64,000 nucleotides of DNA from Polymyxa betae (taxonomy: Eukaryota > Endomyxa > Phytomyxea > Plasmodiophorida > Plasmodiophoridae): contig RBZT01000545.1 in the NCBI GenBank assembly GCA_003693705.1, forward strand, positions 1 through 64,000. Direction: 5' to 3'. The notes under the pieces are model-generated. The model saw nothing but the letters and a program-made list of their open reading frames with translations, was not told the origin of the DNA and made no database searches. The translations under genes were made by a program, and so were the position numbers. This document shows positions 40,047 to 50,343 of the stretch, piece by piece. The number at the start of each line of letters is the position of its first letter. Position 1 is the first letter of the stretch.

Positions 40047-40954
40047 ACTGCCGAACAACAACTCGGATTTGAAAAGAGCGCTTAGATACGAAAGTGCGTT
40101 GAACAGAAACAGAAAATATGATCTGTATTCAGGCCTATTCCATGACCATGAAAATAAGCCATGCTGGGGCCCGAGAATATACAGTATATACCAAACGGGC
40201 ATGATCGGATAACCAGAAAATACACGTTCAATTGTTTACATGTGTGCAGCATGTGTTGTAGGAAGGTTGGATTTTAATGAAGTTGGCAAGATCATATACA
40301 CAGTACTGTATGCGATAGCTGTTACAGATTTACTGAAGATAGTGAAGACCAGGTTCATGGCCTGAATAAGCGATTGAAATCGAAATCTATTGGAGCACTC
40401 TCCAATGCGGAGACAAAGTGCGAGACAAGGACTTTTTTGGATCTGAATGACGTTTAAAAAAGTAAAAATCACATGCGCACTTTGTTTTACGTGAATGAAT
40501 CCCAGCGATAGCAGGCAAACATTGCGGGAAATTTTTAGGCTCGTATCATAAACCTGAAAAATTTACCGAATTCATTGTTGATGATGACAAAAAATAGATC
40601 GACGTGACGGTCTACAACAACTGCTACTCAAGCTTCAAGAGGCATCCATGAACGCGATCTTGGAATTCAGGGCCTCATTGCTGAGTAGGTCGGTCATTCT
40701 TACTCATTCAGAGATCCCAAATGGCACGCTGCGATGAAATCCCAAACCGACCATTTGTCATCTGATGCCCTTTTACACATTGTCACTCAATGACATGTTC
40801 AAGAGCCGAAATTTTGGGGGTAAACAGCGCCGCAGTACAGTTCCTTTCATCATCCAGACTTGACAAATGATAATATTGACCACCGGAAAGAGCAAACCCC
40901 AAAGGCAAAGAATTGCCACTTGGCGATATAATACATGAGTGTTTTAGCCGGATA
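40047..40954. other. Spacer, no feature seen
   Basis: About 900 bp between two minus-strand genes. Minus-strand frames at 40472-40236 and 40202-40047 lack homology. Likely the promoter of the small membrane-protein gene and the 3' UTR of the kinase gene. Confidence 0.35.
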
Positions 40955-43326
40955 TTAAAGAGATTGTTTTATCCTGGATATAAATGAACATATTTGTTGA
41001 GCAGTCGGTCGCGTCGTCCAATCACTATTAATGCATCTCTCTGCGAGCATCTTCACATTCCGGGAACGGATTTCATTCAACTATTATCTAGTTATTAAAA
41101 TCGGCAATTCTCCGAATGCTACTTGCCAGCTCTATATTGCTCAACCAAAGTATTGAAACAGAAAATATCGAACGTTGAAAAGCGAATGTCATATCACTTC
41201 GACGTGAAGACGCTAACCTGAGCACAACGTCTTTGGGGATCTGGCTGCTGTCCAGTAAAAGTTTCAATGATCAAGACACCGAATGAGTAAATGTCAGAAG
41301 CAGGTCGGAAATTAGCTGCACCGTGATTCCCTGAAGTAACCTACAGATTTATCAGACACAAAGGGACAAATCAGGTAGCGAAGCTCACCTCCGGTGCAGA
41401 GTATATCGCAGCGCCCTACAAAGACATATCAGATCCGCATGAATTTGATGATGTGAAATAAACTGTCACTCGGGAGCATCGATCCAAATTTTGTTATATT
41501 AAAGACGAAGCGAGAGAAAAAATTCGGAAAACGTCTTAAGCAACCACTTCCGACTGAGAAAATGAATAAAATGAGGCCCTACCGGAGCATTCGTTTGTGT
41601 TTGGCCGACGAAGTGAGCGGAGCCGAAATCTGATAGCTTCACATTGTAAATCACACCTGCAGTCTTTTTTAGTTTAAAGCAATGTGTACGTTATACAAGT
41701 CGACCTGATTCAGCAACATCAAGAAGGACATTGGCAGATGACAGATCTCGATGCACGATGGGATTGGGATTGAGGTTGTGTAAGTAAAACAGAGCAGAAG
41801 CGACAGCACCCGCAACCATAAGGCCACTTGAAAGGGGCAGATGTGTCCCAGTACGAGACAGAACGGCACGTAATGAGGTGGACATTCGCTCCAGAATTAG
41901 TAACGGCCTGGCATTCAAGTTACTTCTTCAACAATTTCGGCTACTATCGGCATTTCCCGAATTGTCTTCTTATGTAGGAATGAAATGTGGCAAAAATCAG
42001 CAATAAGACTACGAAAACTGAAACATCTGCAAGCAAGAACAAGAACTTCCAAAGAGATTTTCAAGACTTCGCTGAATCAAAAATAATGAAGCTATTCTCA
42101 TCGCACACGTGATTATCATCAGTGCAGGCACCATAACACTTCAACAAATGTGGATGCGATAACAACGAATCTAGAAAAGCCACACTAAGCCAAATTTCAG
42201 GACTGAGGACTGCTAGCTCAGCATACAGAGATACATCTCTCGTTCGAACAATCTTCGATTATACTCCGACATGATAACACCATGAATAGCCTTCACAGCC
42301 ACAGGACAGGCCCTCCAGAATCCGCTACGAACCGATCCATCTGCAACATAGAAACCGTGTCATTGCCCAGAAAGACCTGAGGGGAAAACGGTCTGATCTG
42401 ACAAGCTCCAGTGCCGATGACTTCATCGGAGACAATCAGTTCGCGACGATCAACGATCCATCCGGGTCTGCAAAGATCCCGGAATTGCTGCAGATTCACG
42501 GATTCGATTGCAGTTGAAGGCTGCTGAGCTGTGTGGGCAAGCGCACGGTATCGATCTCGCTCGTCGGTGAGTTCTCGCTCCAGACCTGGTTGAATGTCAA
42601 TATTTCGAAAAAACTCCAAGCGATCTCTCTAAAGCTTACGAACAACGTTGGCGTGACTTGTTTGCAGCTCCCGCTCTATTTCTGCACCGAGTTATGATGA
42701 ATGCGTGAACATTGGTAGCGCTCAAAAGTCGAAGAAGTCAACGGAAAGAAATCCCAGAACAAGACACAAAACAAATGAAGAACCTTCAACCAGGAAAATA
42801 CTGTATAAACCGACCAGTGTTTCTGCTTACTGTCTCTTCAAGATTATTACGTAATTCTGAAAATTTCAATGAAAATTCCACGTATTGACTAAGGCATGGC
42901 GATTACGAGAAACGCTGTCTTGACTTCTGGACAGTTCTGATGACAACTCTGATAAGAAATCAGAAAATTGCAGATTCAGCTAATGGAGTTTCTACCATAC
43001 GTTCAACGCGTTCTCTTAAGGCTTGCTCCCGGTCCTGACTCTCTATGATTGGGTTAACCAAAACATATCCTAACGAAAGAGGGTAAAAATCGGATACGTT
43101 GTCGTAGCTGTTGGAGCTGTCGCTGAAAATCCTGCAATTCCAGCGCCAATTCGTTTCGTTGTGTCGTCAGATAATGGCATTGATTGCATTGATCGGGAGC
43201 CAGCCGAACACGTTCAAATAGAGCGGCAGCTGAAACCAATCCCGGGTCATCTTCGTTTTGTGATGGTGGTCTAGGCCTGATCCATACTGACGACAACGCC
43301 TGGCTCAAATCGCTATCGTCCATCAA
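40955..43326 (-). CDS. TKL-type protein kinase with N-terminal coiled coil
   Basis: Begins MMDDSDLSQALSSVW at 43326. A coiled-coil region follows (TQRNELALELQDFQRQLQQLRQ, then LERELTDERDRYRAL), then a kinase domain: glycine loop region VIGTGA ... DGSVRSGFW, catalytic lysine in CPVAVKAIHG, PLLILERMSTSLRAVL hinge, catalytic loop IVHRDLSSANVLLD, DFGSAHFVG metal-binding motif, APEV, DIYSFGVLI, and the final RCINSDWTTRPTAQQI. All catalytic residues are present, so it should be active. The combination with HRDLSSANVLL and the tyrosine-kinase-like final helix puts it among the TKL/MLK-related kinases abundant in amoebae and some zoosporic fungi. The C-terminal stop is at 40955. Exon borders between subdomains are partly inferred. 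Confidence 0.82.
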
Positions 43327-43804
43327 CTATCATTTATAGACTGACGATTAACGACTCCAGACAATGAAAAGGGCGCACAAATATTCCAGGCACCGATTAT
43401 GAACTCAAATACAGTTTATTCGTTGAATGCAATCTCATCAGCGATACAATTTATGCTGGTAGCAATGTCAGTTCGGAACTGGCGCTCTTGGCATCCTAAT
43501 GTGACCTCTACGCGAAACCCAATTTGCATGGACAAAATCGCCGAGCATTGTAAATACATTTGATGATACGTTGTTTGATAAACAGCAAACTCCTTATTTA
43601 CCTCTTAGTTGATGGTAAACAACCCATTTAGACAATCAAGCACTTTGCAAGGACAGCCAGAACCCTGTTTGACGTACAGAAGTAAAATGAAGCCTGAGCA
43701 ACAGAAAATTCATTTGAGCCTATCAACAAACAAACAGGTTTGGAACATCTATCAAGCGCATCAATGAAATCTGACGAGTAAAGGTGACGTATTTGTTTTA
43801 CAGG
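43327..43804. other. Spacer, no feature seen
   Basis: About 480 bp upstream of the kinase start. No convincing coding frame or RNA. Probably the kinase promoter. Confidence 0.35.
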
Positions 43805-44062
43805 TTACTTCCAATTGAAAGTGTCGTCTTGATCTGAGTGCAAATTGTCCCAAAAGCTCATCATTGCTACCAAGCATAATGGAAACAGACGCACGAGATT
43901 ACCAGCTGCATCACGCCATCGTCTGAATCTTCTATGCTCGATGCCTGTAATGCTATAATCAGCAGTGGACAGCTGTAACAATTCATGAATATTTGGATAT
44001 CTTCGACTGACGAAGGCGTACAGATAGATACTTTGTGGCAGTGAGTCATGTGCCGGCGGCAT
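43805..44062 (-). CDS. Possible small protein, overlapping the next gene's start
   Basis: An 85-codon frame with Trp/Phe/Arg-rich composition (HRRFRRWRDAAGN, then a hydrophobic LVRLFPLCLVAMMSFW and an acidic end). It looks more like protein than chance, but no family is recognised. It overlaps the beginning of the plus-strand frame at 44035 by 28 bp, so at least one of the two starts is probably wrong. Confidence 0.35.
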   Translation of the reverse strand: MPPAHDSLPQSIYLYAFVSRRYPNIHELLQLSTADYSITGIEHRRFRRWRDAAGNLVRLFPLCLVAMMSFWDNLHSDQDDTFNWK

Positions 44063-44642
44063 CAGCGATTTCCGGGCGCCAGAATTTGGTCACAATTCGA
44101 AACGCATCAGTCCTGGAAACTCCTCAATTCATTCACCATCCGATGCTTGTCAGAGGCCCAGATCTGATGTCGTCGCCCTCATATTCCATGTACATTTTCA
44201 CGCCCACTCCAGACAATCTTAATGGTATTGTTCCTTGGCAGCCATCTCCAGGTACCGGATTTCGTTTATGGAATGAATTGGTTTTCTCAACAGTTCATGA
44301 TTTACAATGTTTCTATAAGAATTTTCTCATTGAATTTTAGGTTCTTCTGAGCGATTACCGAGGCCTGTTTTGCAGAGGTCGTCGCATGACGACCGAATAT
44401 ACGTCTTGTACGTGGAGCGCAAGGATGAAGAACGCCCACCCATCCTGAGCGTCGAGCTGCAAGCGCGCCTGAACGTGTTGAGGTTGGTAGCGAATCGCTT
44501 ACCGATCGAGGCACGTGGGAAGGTTCAGTTCGAGATCGATGGCGAACCAAGACAGGCCTTGATCGTTGTAGCTAACAGCATCACAAATGTAGATCTGCCA
44601 TATCCGTTACCATCTGATCAGGATCTCATTGCTGTTTTCTAA
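44035..44642 (+). CDS. Uncharacterised two-exon protein
   Basis: An exon ending at 44251 (PWQPSPG) joins in phase to 44341-44642 across an 89-nt intron (GTACCG ... TTTTAG). The C-terminal exon is convincing coding sequence: RIYVLYVERKDEERPPILSV, then ARLNVLRLVANRLP and FEIDGEPRQALIVVANS. The beta-alpha pattern resembles a small ubiquitin-like or RBD-like fold, but this is only impression. The first exon lacks a good ATG at its 5' end, so upstream exons are likely. Function unknown. Confidence 0.5.
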
Positions 44643-45414
44643 TCTCTACAAATTTTTATTGGATACTCTTGAATAATACAATGACTTTACTCTCTCATAG
44701 TTCTGTCTACAAAAATGCCCTACTTTTCTGATTAGCGACAGTTTAGATTCTGAATTTTATGAAATTTCTTGTTTTTATCCAGTTATCTTAAGAAAGAAAT
44801 GAATCAGTTAATGTCTCCATATAAACGCAAATTGTCGTGCCAAATAAAGGGTTGTATATATAAAATATATGTTGTATAATAAGGAAGAATGTTACTTTTC
44901 GACCGAAAAGGATAGAATTGAGCTTTGCAGGGTATTGGATTGGATTCGCCAAGATCGTGGAAACAACGGGCGGTGCTGTATCCATAGCACAACGTCTGAG
45001 GTACGTCGGCTTATCACCTTCCAAGCCTTCAAGAGCTCATACTCCGTTTTCAGAGCTGGCAGTATTTCACCCAACTTTGCAGGGTACTATTTCATCGAAT
45101 TGCAGAGGACACAAATCATTCTGAGATATTTCAAATTAGCAAGATGATTCATGAACGTCGGAAGAAAGATGCATTGAGTCAACGGCATCAACAAGCATGA
45201 CACCGACCAAATCATCGGCCCGAATCTGCTCTCATAATCATTTCGGTTTCGAACCTATTGTATCTTTCTTATCGGCTTCGTCGTCGCATATCTCCTCTAA
45301 TAGACGACGTAGTTTCAGTAATACTGGACCAGCTTGCATATTTGACGACTTAATCCGTACAGCACAGCTGCACGCGTATCCCTTCCTCAACAAAAAGTTC
45401 AAGAACAATACCGA
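44643..45414. other. Probable 5' exons of the SEL1 gene, unresolved
   Basis: Coding-like segments exist on the plus strand (SWQYFTQLCRVLFHRIAEDT near 45055, and ALIIISVSNLLYLSYRLRRR near 45230) in different frames, consistent with exons separated by short introns. I could not join them with certainty to the SEL1 exon that follows. Confidence 0.4.
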
Positions 45415-46248
45415 ATGCAACTTCAGCGCATCTATGCGCGTGATATGATCAACGAATACAGCGTTTCAGAGGACAACGACGTCAACAAGCTGCCTGTCAT
45501 ACAGGCCAGGCAAATCAAGTACGGCAGCGTCGAAGAACTCGATTTGGCGTTGAGATCTTACCAGCTACCAAGCGCAGCCAGGAGATTGTGGAACCAGATA
45601 CAATTGTCTGCCGACCGCCAGGATGAGTTCATGCTGGGATATCATTTCGATGTCGGAATTCGTATTGGTGACGAATTGGGCATGTCCCCTGATACAAATC
45701 AGGCAATATTCTGGTACCGTCGTGCCGCTGAAAAAGGTCATATCATTGCCCAGCTAAACCTTGGTGTTCTGTTCGAGACAGGGCATCAAGGCGCCCGAGA
45801 ACGCGATTATGCATCGGCTGTCGATTGGTACCATCGTGCTGCCTTGAACGCTCACCAAGGGGCTCAATTCAATCTGGGACGACTGTTCTGGTCGGGGAAG
45901 GGAGTGCCACAGAATCTGCAGACCGCGTTCGGGTTCTTCAAAAAAGCAGCGAAGAAGGGTAACCACATGGCCATGACGAATATCGGGGCCATGTACATGT
46001 CTGGAAACGGCGTTCAGCAGAACGCCGTCGAAGCCAGGCGATGGTCGCAGCTAGCAGCCATGAAGAACAATGCAGTAGCACATCATAACCTGGGCGTTAT
46101 GTTCGAGAATGGGATGGGAGGGCGTGCTGACCCCGAACTTGGCGCTCTGCATTTTAGACAGGCCCTGGATCCGACCATGGAGCATCCGGTGTCGGAAATG
46201 CTATCGAGAGATCTGCGACAGTCGCGAGATCCTCTAATCTTCACATGA
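45415..46248 (+). CDS. SEL1-repeat protein
   Basis: A long exon with at least four SEL1-like repeats (TPR-related helical pairs): AIFWYRRAAEKGHIIAQLNL, ASAVDWYHRAALNAHQGAQF, AFGFFKKAAKKGNHMAMTNI and ARRWSQLAAMKNNAVAHHNL, each with the A-xx-LG-x-(M/L)-(Y/F) and GVxQN signature. Such proteins serve as adaptors in ER-associated degradation, chitin-synthase activation or signalling, but the class cannot be told from the repeats. No membrane segment is visible in this exon. The real start lies upstream (see the preceding entry); the frame here opens at MQLQRIYARD. Confidence 0.8.
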   Translation: MQLQRIYARDMINEYSVSEDNDVNKLPVIQARQIKYGSVEELDLALRSYQLPSAARRLWNQIQLSADRQDEFMLGYHFDVGIRIGDELGMSPDTNQAIFWYRRAAEKGHIIAQLNLGVLFETGHQGARERDYASAVDWYHRAALNAHQGAQFNLGRLFWSGKGVPQNLQTAFGFFKKAAKKGNHMAMTNIGAMYMSGNGVQQNAVEARRWSQLAAMKNNAVAHHNLGVMFENGMGGRADPELGALHFRQALDPTMEHPVSEMLSRDLRQSRDPLIFT

Positions 46249-46443
46249 TTGTATATGTCGACAATATTCTGACAGCAACCATAAACGGCTTGCAAATATT
46301 TCATAGCAGTAGCATAAAAACAATCGTATTTCATGTTTTTAGCTTGTTGTCCTTATAATTTAGCGTCAGGAGTTGAAAGTGAAAACGACATCAGTAACAC
46401 TACAACAGACGTCAGCAAGACAGCTGCAGTGGTCGTATTCAGC

Positions 46444-47147
46444 TTACTCCATCAGCTGTTTGGCAAACTGGAGGAGATTGTTTTCAACGCCTGAGATTTC
46501 CCCATCGACAGTTGAGACAATTGTTGAAAGCTCAACCATCCATAGGTCATCGGTTCTTATGTCATCGGTGATATGATCATCGATTTTGATCTATATAATC
46601 GTTATAATAGTTTCAGAAAGATATGCAAAGATAACCTTGGAAACTTGCACAACTTGCACAGTTTGAGAATCTTTGAGATAATAGATAGTGCCGTGTAAGG
46701 CAACACTGAAAGTTAGACGAAAATCGGTAGCAGTGAGAAGCGCCTGGCAGTCAAAGGATACAGGTGTCTCAGATATCGACCTAACAGTTGCTTGATGGCG
46801 AGTGGGATCGATTGGATGCCCAAGAATCCTCAGAGTGCATAACTCGTTTCTGGAAGACGCCTTCAACGGACGACGTAATCTGCATTCCGACAGCTTTCGA
46901 GATCGACCTAAGAACATACAGTTAGCAATAACCAGAGCGTGGTTCCATAAAAAAAGGTCACATTTTTTATTCAAAAATGAAAATGAAATTGTAACAGCGT
47001 TTGGAGATTACCTCTATCGATATTGTCAAAGGTAGACTCCATAATAGCAAGAGGTTTGAATGCTATGGCCATGCAGCGCAGCGTCGAATGAAACCGTTCG
47101 ATGCTGGCCGTTGGCACAGCTCCATAGACGACGATCAATAACGACAT
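46444..47147 (-). CDS. MED18: Mediator complex subunit 18
   Basis: Three exons from 47147. The order matches MED18: an opening beta strand with RFHSTLRCMA, then ELCTLRILGHPIDPTRHQ (counterpart of the conserved WHLRYLGQP...R block), AALHGTIYYLK-type region TFSVALHGTIYYLKDSQTVQV, and after a third exon WMVELSTIVSTVDGEISG followed by LLQFAKQLME, ending at 46444. The final exon parallels the VELSVVA...AEQLKPL end of human MED18. Junctions (R|GRSRKLSEC, VSK|IKIDDH) are in phase with canonical sites. MED18 sits with MED20 on the Mediator head and contacts RNA polymerase II. The assignment rests on remembered alignment but several blocks agree in order and spacing. Confidence 0.8.
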
Positions 47148-47230
47148 TGGACTGACTAATCAATTTCCTACAACAACAACAATGCGCTAACTATGCGCCA
47201 TTCGTGATGGTTCCTTCCTTTTGTTTACAC

Positions 47231-47300
47231 AGGATTGTATGAGCTGTCTCTTCTCACTAGCAGTTAAGGATTGTATGAGCTGTCTCTCCCTAGCAGTTAA
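47231..47300 (+). repeat. Two-copy tandem repeat
   Basis: A 36-bp unit at 47231-47266 is repeated at 47267-47300 as a 34-bp copy. Both begin aggattgtatgagctgtctct and end ctagcagttaa; only the short middle differs. It lies in the spacer between MED18 and the glycosyltransferase-like gene, where I see nothing else. Confidence 0.8.
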
Positions 47301-47624
47301 GGCTTAATCAACAACAAGCATGAGTCTGGTGACTCGCTCTGATCAGACCATCACTTGAACTGGGCCTTCTGTACGCTCAGCGAATTGTAAGCTCATATAC
47401 GAGATCATACTTGAATATTAAAAGGATCTTATCTGTTGCTGCTAAATGCAAGTTGAATATGACATTAGCCATTCCCTCTGCATTTTTCAATGGATGGTAA
47501 TTGTTATTCTTTCAGGCAAATATTGACCGACTGTAAATTGGCTTAGCAAACTCTTGCTATCTGGCACTAACACCTGTTTTATTTTACTCGCTGCAGTCAC
47601 AGTTTACAAAAGTGAAACCGGCCG

Positions 47625-48674
47625 ATGTGGTCGCCGACCCCAGCTGTCCGGCGTCGTTCTGGAAATCCTATCAGTTTGCTTATCATTATTATTTTCGTGC
47701 TAAGCCAGCTGGCTATCATTGTGTTTATCTTGCAGCATTCCGGAACCAATCCGCGATGTGGTGAGCCGATTACTGATCGAACTCTTTCGTTAACAAAATG
47801 CTTTACTAGAGGCATCCAGGGCCCTTACAACCCGAATGCTGTCGCTACGATAATCTTGGCAATGAAAGGGTTGTCTAAGCACACTTATAACTCAGGCGGA
47901 TTACGCCATCTGAAATATATCATGCACTCAAGATCGCTGATTGTCAACGAGATCAATTTCGTTGTCATGACTGCCAATTGCCCAATGGCTCAGCTAGCTC
48001 GAGATCTGGGATTCGCTACAATTCATCCAGAAAGCGGGTCTTCTGCAGGAGATCTCACCTACAATCACGCTTTTGAATTGGTTACCAAATACTCTAAGAC
48101 CCCAATCGTAGGCTTTGCTAATAGCGATATCATTTTTTTGGACAATTTCGCTGTTGCGCTTCGTGCAGTTCTAGCTGATCCAAGACATAAACAATGGAAG
48201 AAATTTTTCTTAACTGGTGTGCGGAAGAACGTTGATGTTCCCGATGACATTATGCCTATGGACCGCCCTATTGACAGCAAGATTTGGAAGAACTTCACAA
48301 CATTTATCTCCTCACACGGGACGATGTTTCAAGATATAACAGCTGATTACTTTCTATGGAGTCGGCAAGGTGATTGGGATTGGCGCTCTTTGCCGCCTTT
48401 TCTGATTGGCGGTATCGGATTTGACAATTGGATTGTCGGCTGGGCCAGCGGTACTGGTGGTATTGAAACCATCAACATCACTCCGCTTGTCGATGCCATT
48501 CACGTCAACCATGGTTCCGGTGGCTTGAAACTATATGGCAGTCATTTTTCGCCAGCTTCGCATCTCAATGAGGAAGTGTTTAAGAAATTCGGAATGGTCG
48601 GATCCTGTGATGTAAAAGATCTGGATTGGGCTGTAAAATCAGAAAACGGAAAGCCTTTCTTGAAACATCAATAA
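47625..48674 (+). CDS. Glycosyltransferase-like type II membrane protein
   Basis: A single exon of 349 codons, intronless unlike its neighbours. A cytoplasmic N-terminus with Arg residues is followed by one signal anchor (ISLLIIIIFVLSQLAIIVFIL), then a lumenal domain. The catalytic-type region reads AGDLTYNHAFELV, IVGFANSDIIFLDNF (an acidic nucleotide-sugar/metal motif position), TADYFLWSRQGDWDW, then FLIGGIGFDNWIVGW and VDAIHVNHGS. These features are those of Golgi glycosyltransferases of the GT-A fold seen across protists and plants. Donor and acceptor are unknown. Lack of introns could reflect retroposition or a young acquisition. Confidence 0.72.
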   Translation: MWSPTPAVRRRSGNPISLLIIIIFVLSQLAIIVFILQHSGTNPRCGEPITDRTLSLTKCFTRGIQGPYNPNAVATIILAMKGLSKHTYNSGGLRHLKYIMHSRSLIVNEINFVVMTANCPMAQLARDLGFATIHPESGSSAGDLTYNHAFELVTKYSKTPIVGFANSDIIFLDNFAVALRAVLADPRHKQWKKFFLTGVRKNVDVPDDIMPMDRPIDSKIWKNFTTFISSHGTMFQDITADYFLWSRQGDWDWRSLPPFLIGGIGFDNWIVGWASGTGGIETINITPLVDAIHVNHGSGGLKLYGSHFSPASHLNEEVFKKFGMVGSCDVKDLDWAVKSENGKPFLKHQ

Positions 48675-49065
48675 TGCTTTTTTCGACCAACGTCTATTTA
48701 TTCGATCTTTATTAATATACCACTGATTAAAATGCACGTATTTTGAAGGTTGTTACAATAAGCAGCTAATTCTGGGAAGCAGTCATAGTTATACGAAAAC
48801 CTATGCAAGACTACAACTTCTCGCACCATTTTCATCAGAGCCAATCGGAATGTGTCGTTAGTGAATCATCAGTTATCGGAAGCAATAACGAAGGAATCTG
48901 CATGACACAACAAGAGTGAATTTGTCGCCGGCAAAAATCAAATGATAAATCGTCTTTGCTGCTCTGCATAATCAACAGCAACTTCAGTACTGTTATCGTT
49001 AAGTGGCGCGCAGCCCTGACTGCTTGTTCAGGATTCGTCAAACTTTGTGACTTTTTGCATACGTC
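48675..49065. other. Spacer, no feature seen
   Basis: 390 bp between two plus-strand genes. Only short frames without homology. Confidence 0.35.
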
Positions 49066-49782
49066 ATGAAGCCATCGATTGTCACATTTGCCATGCGGTT
49101 GGCCATTACCGCCGTTGTTATTGCGATCGGGCTGCAGTACATGCAATCGACTGCGATTAGAATGACAATGGCGTTGGGATTCCCAATCTTCTATGCCTTA
49201 TTTTCACTGCAATGGCCCAGCCAGAAATGTATTTCGGTGCTGTATGGCCAAGTTGACGTTCAATGGAGACGGTTACCTAGTGGGACTATTCGCTCTACAA
49301 GAAGTGTTGTGAACTTTATTGCGATGTCGTTGAGCACGTTCCGTGACGATCGTGATGGGTGCGATGTACGCGATGTCAGCGACGACGATACTGAAAAAGA
49401 TATCTCGATCCTGCTGAGGCTTGAGGATTCCGGAAAGATAGCAGGGGTTAGTCTCATATCTTGGGATATGTCCCTGCTGTCATTTGAGGCACTTCTTACT
49501 GAATCGATTCGGAAGAGCTGCAAGCCTGTCGAGTAAGCCCGCCTTTATCAATTTTGTCTCGAGATTAAATGCCAGGGCAGGCTCGTTGCTCGACTTATCA
49601 ACGGCCGTGTTGTTTATCTGGTTGCGACATTTGGTCCACTAAATCAGGACCAGCAACGGGCGCTGTTGACGATGTGCCAAATACTGAACGGAGCCCCTAG
49701 TACGAAACAGTTAAGGCCCTTCAAATGCCGAAATTTCATCCAACGAAGCCGTAAAGAGCCGAAAATGCAACAGATTCTCTGA
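49066..49782 (+). CDS. Uncharacterised small membrane-anchored protein
   Basis: Two exons, 49066-49532 and 49581-49782 (222 aa), with a GTAAGC donor and in-phase join PVE|LVARLING. Two closely spaced hydrophobic stretches sit near the N-terminus (LAITAVVIAIGLQYM and MTMALGFPIFYALFSL), then a soluble domain of mixed strands (CISVLYGQVDVQWRRLP, ISLISWDMSLLSFEAL-type), continuing VVYLVATFGPLNQDQQRALL. The acceptor was chosen because the other AG gives an early stop. I do not recognise the family. Confidence 0.55.
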
Positions 49783-50343
49783 CCACCTATCATCTGTCTC
49801 TCTGTTGCTGTCGCATTGGAATAGCCAATGGGCTAGGATTCTTCTTGGCGCTTTGCTCTTTCACGGAATGGCTCTTAACGCCCTGCATAAGCCTAATTTA
49901 TAATGGCGGTCATAATTCGTGACAGTCGCTTTGGATTCTGTTTATTTTGCATGCTGCTAACGATAAGCTGTTCACACTGTGATCCAAACTGTCATTTTCG
50001 CTGACAGTTAGATTGCAGCGAATTGTCTTATTGCTGTCACATTAATACATGTCTTCAAGTGATTGCGTTGGAATGAGGAGCAGATGCATCATTACAAAAC
50101 CGATTCGCTCATCGTCACCAGCAAACATATGTATAATCTATTTATTCCATTTGCGACTTTTAAAGAAGCCTGAAGCCGAGACTGGTTAAAATAGAGGCCG
50201 CACCGCGCAAGTTGTTGACGTTACCCTTCTGTTGGTTCATGATGGGTTTTGACGGAAAGCGGTGCCCCCTTATCACGGTCTAGGTCATGCGGTTCATTCA
50301 TACCAGTTTCCGTCGTCTTTCCCCGTTGTTTTGTATATAGCAG
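49783..50343. other. Spacer, no feature seen
   Basis: 560 bp without a credible coding frame or RNA. Likely 3' UTR and promoter sequence. Confidence 0.35.

Noticed and set aside
40047-40202. N-terminal extension of the small complex I-like protein
   Set aside because: The frame is open, but the family motif begins at MGGEARYD and the upstream residues look like chance sequence.
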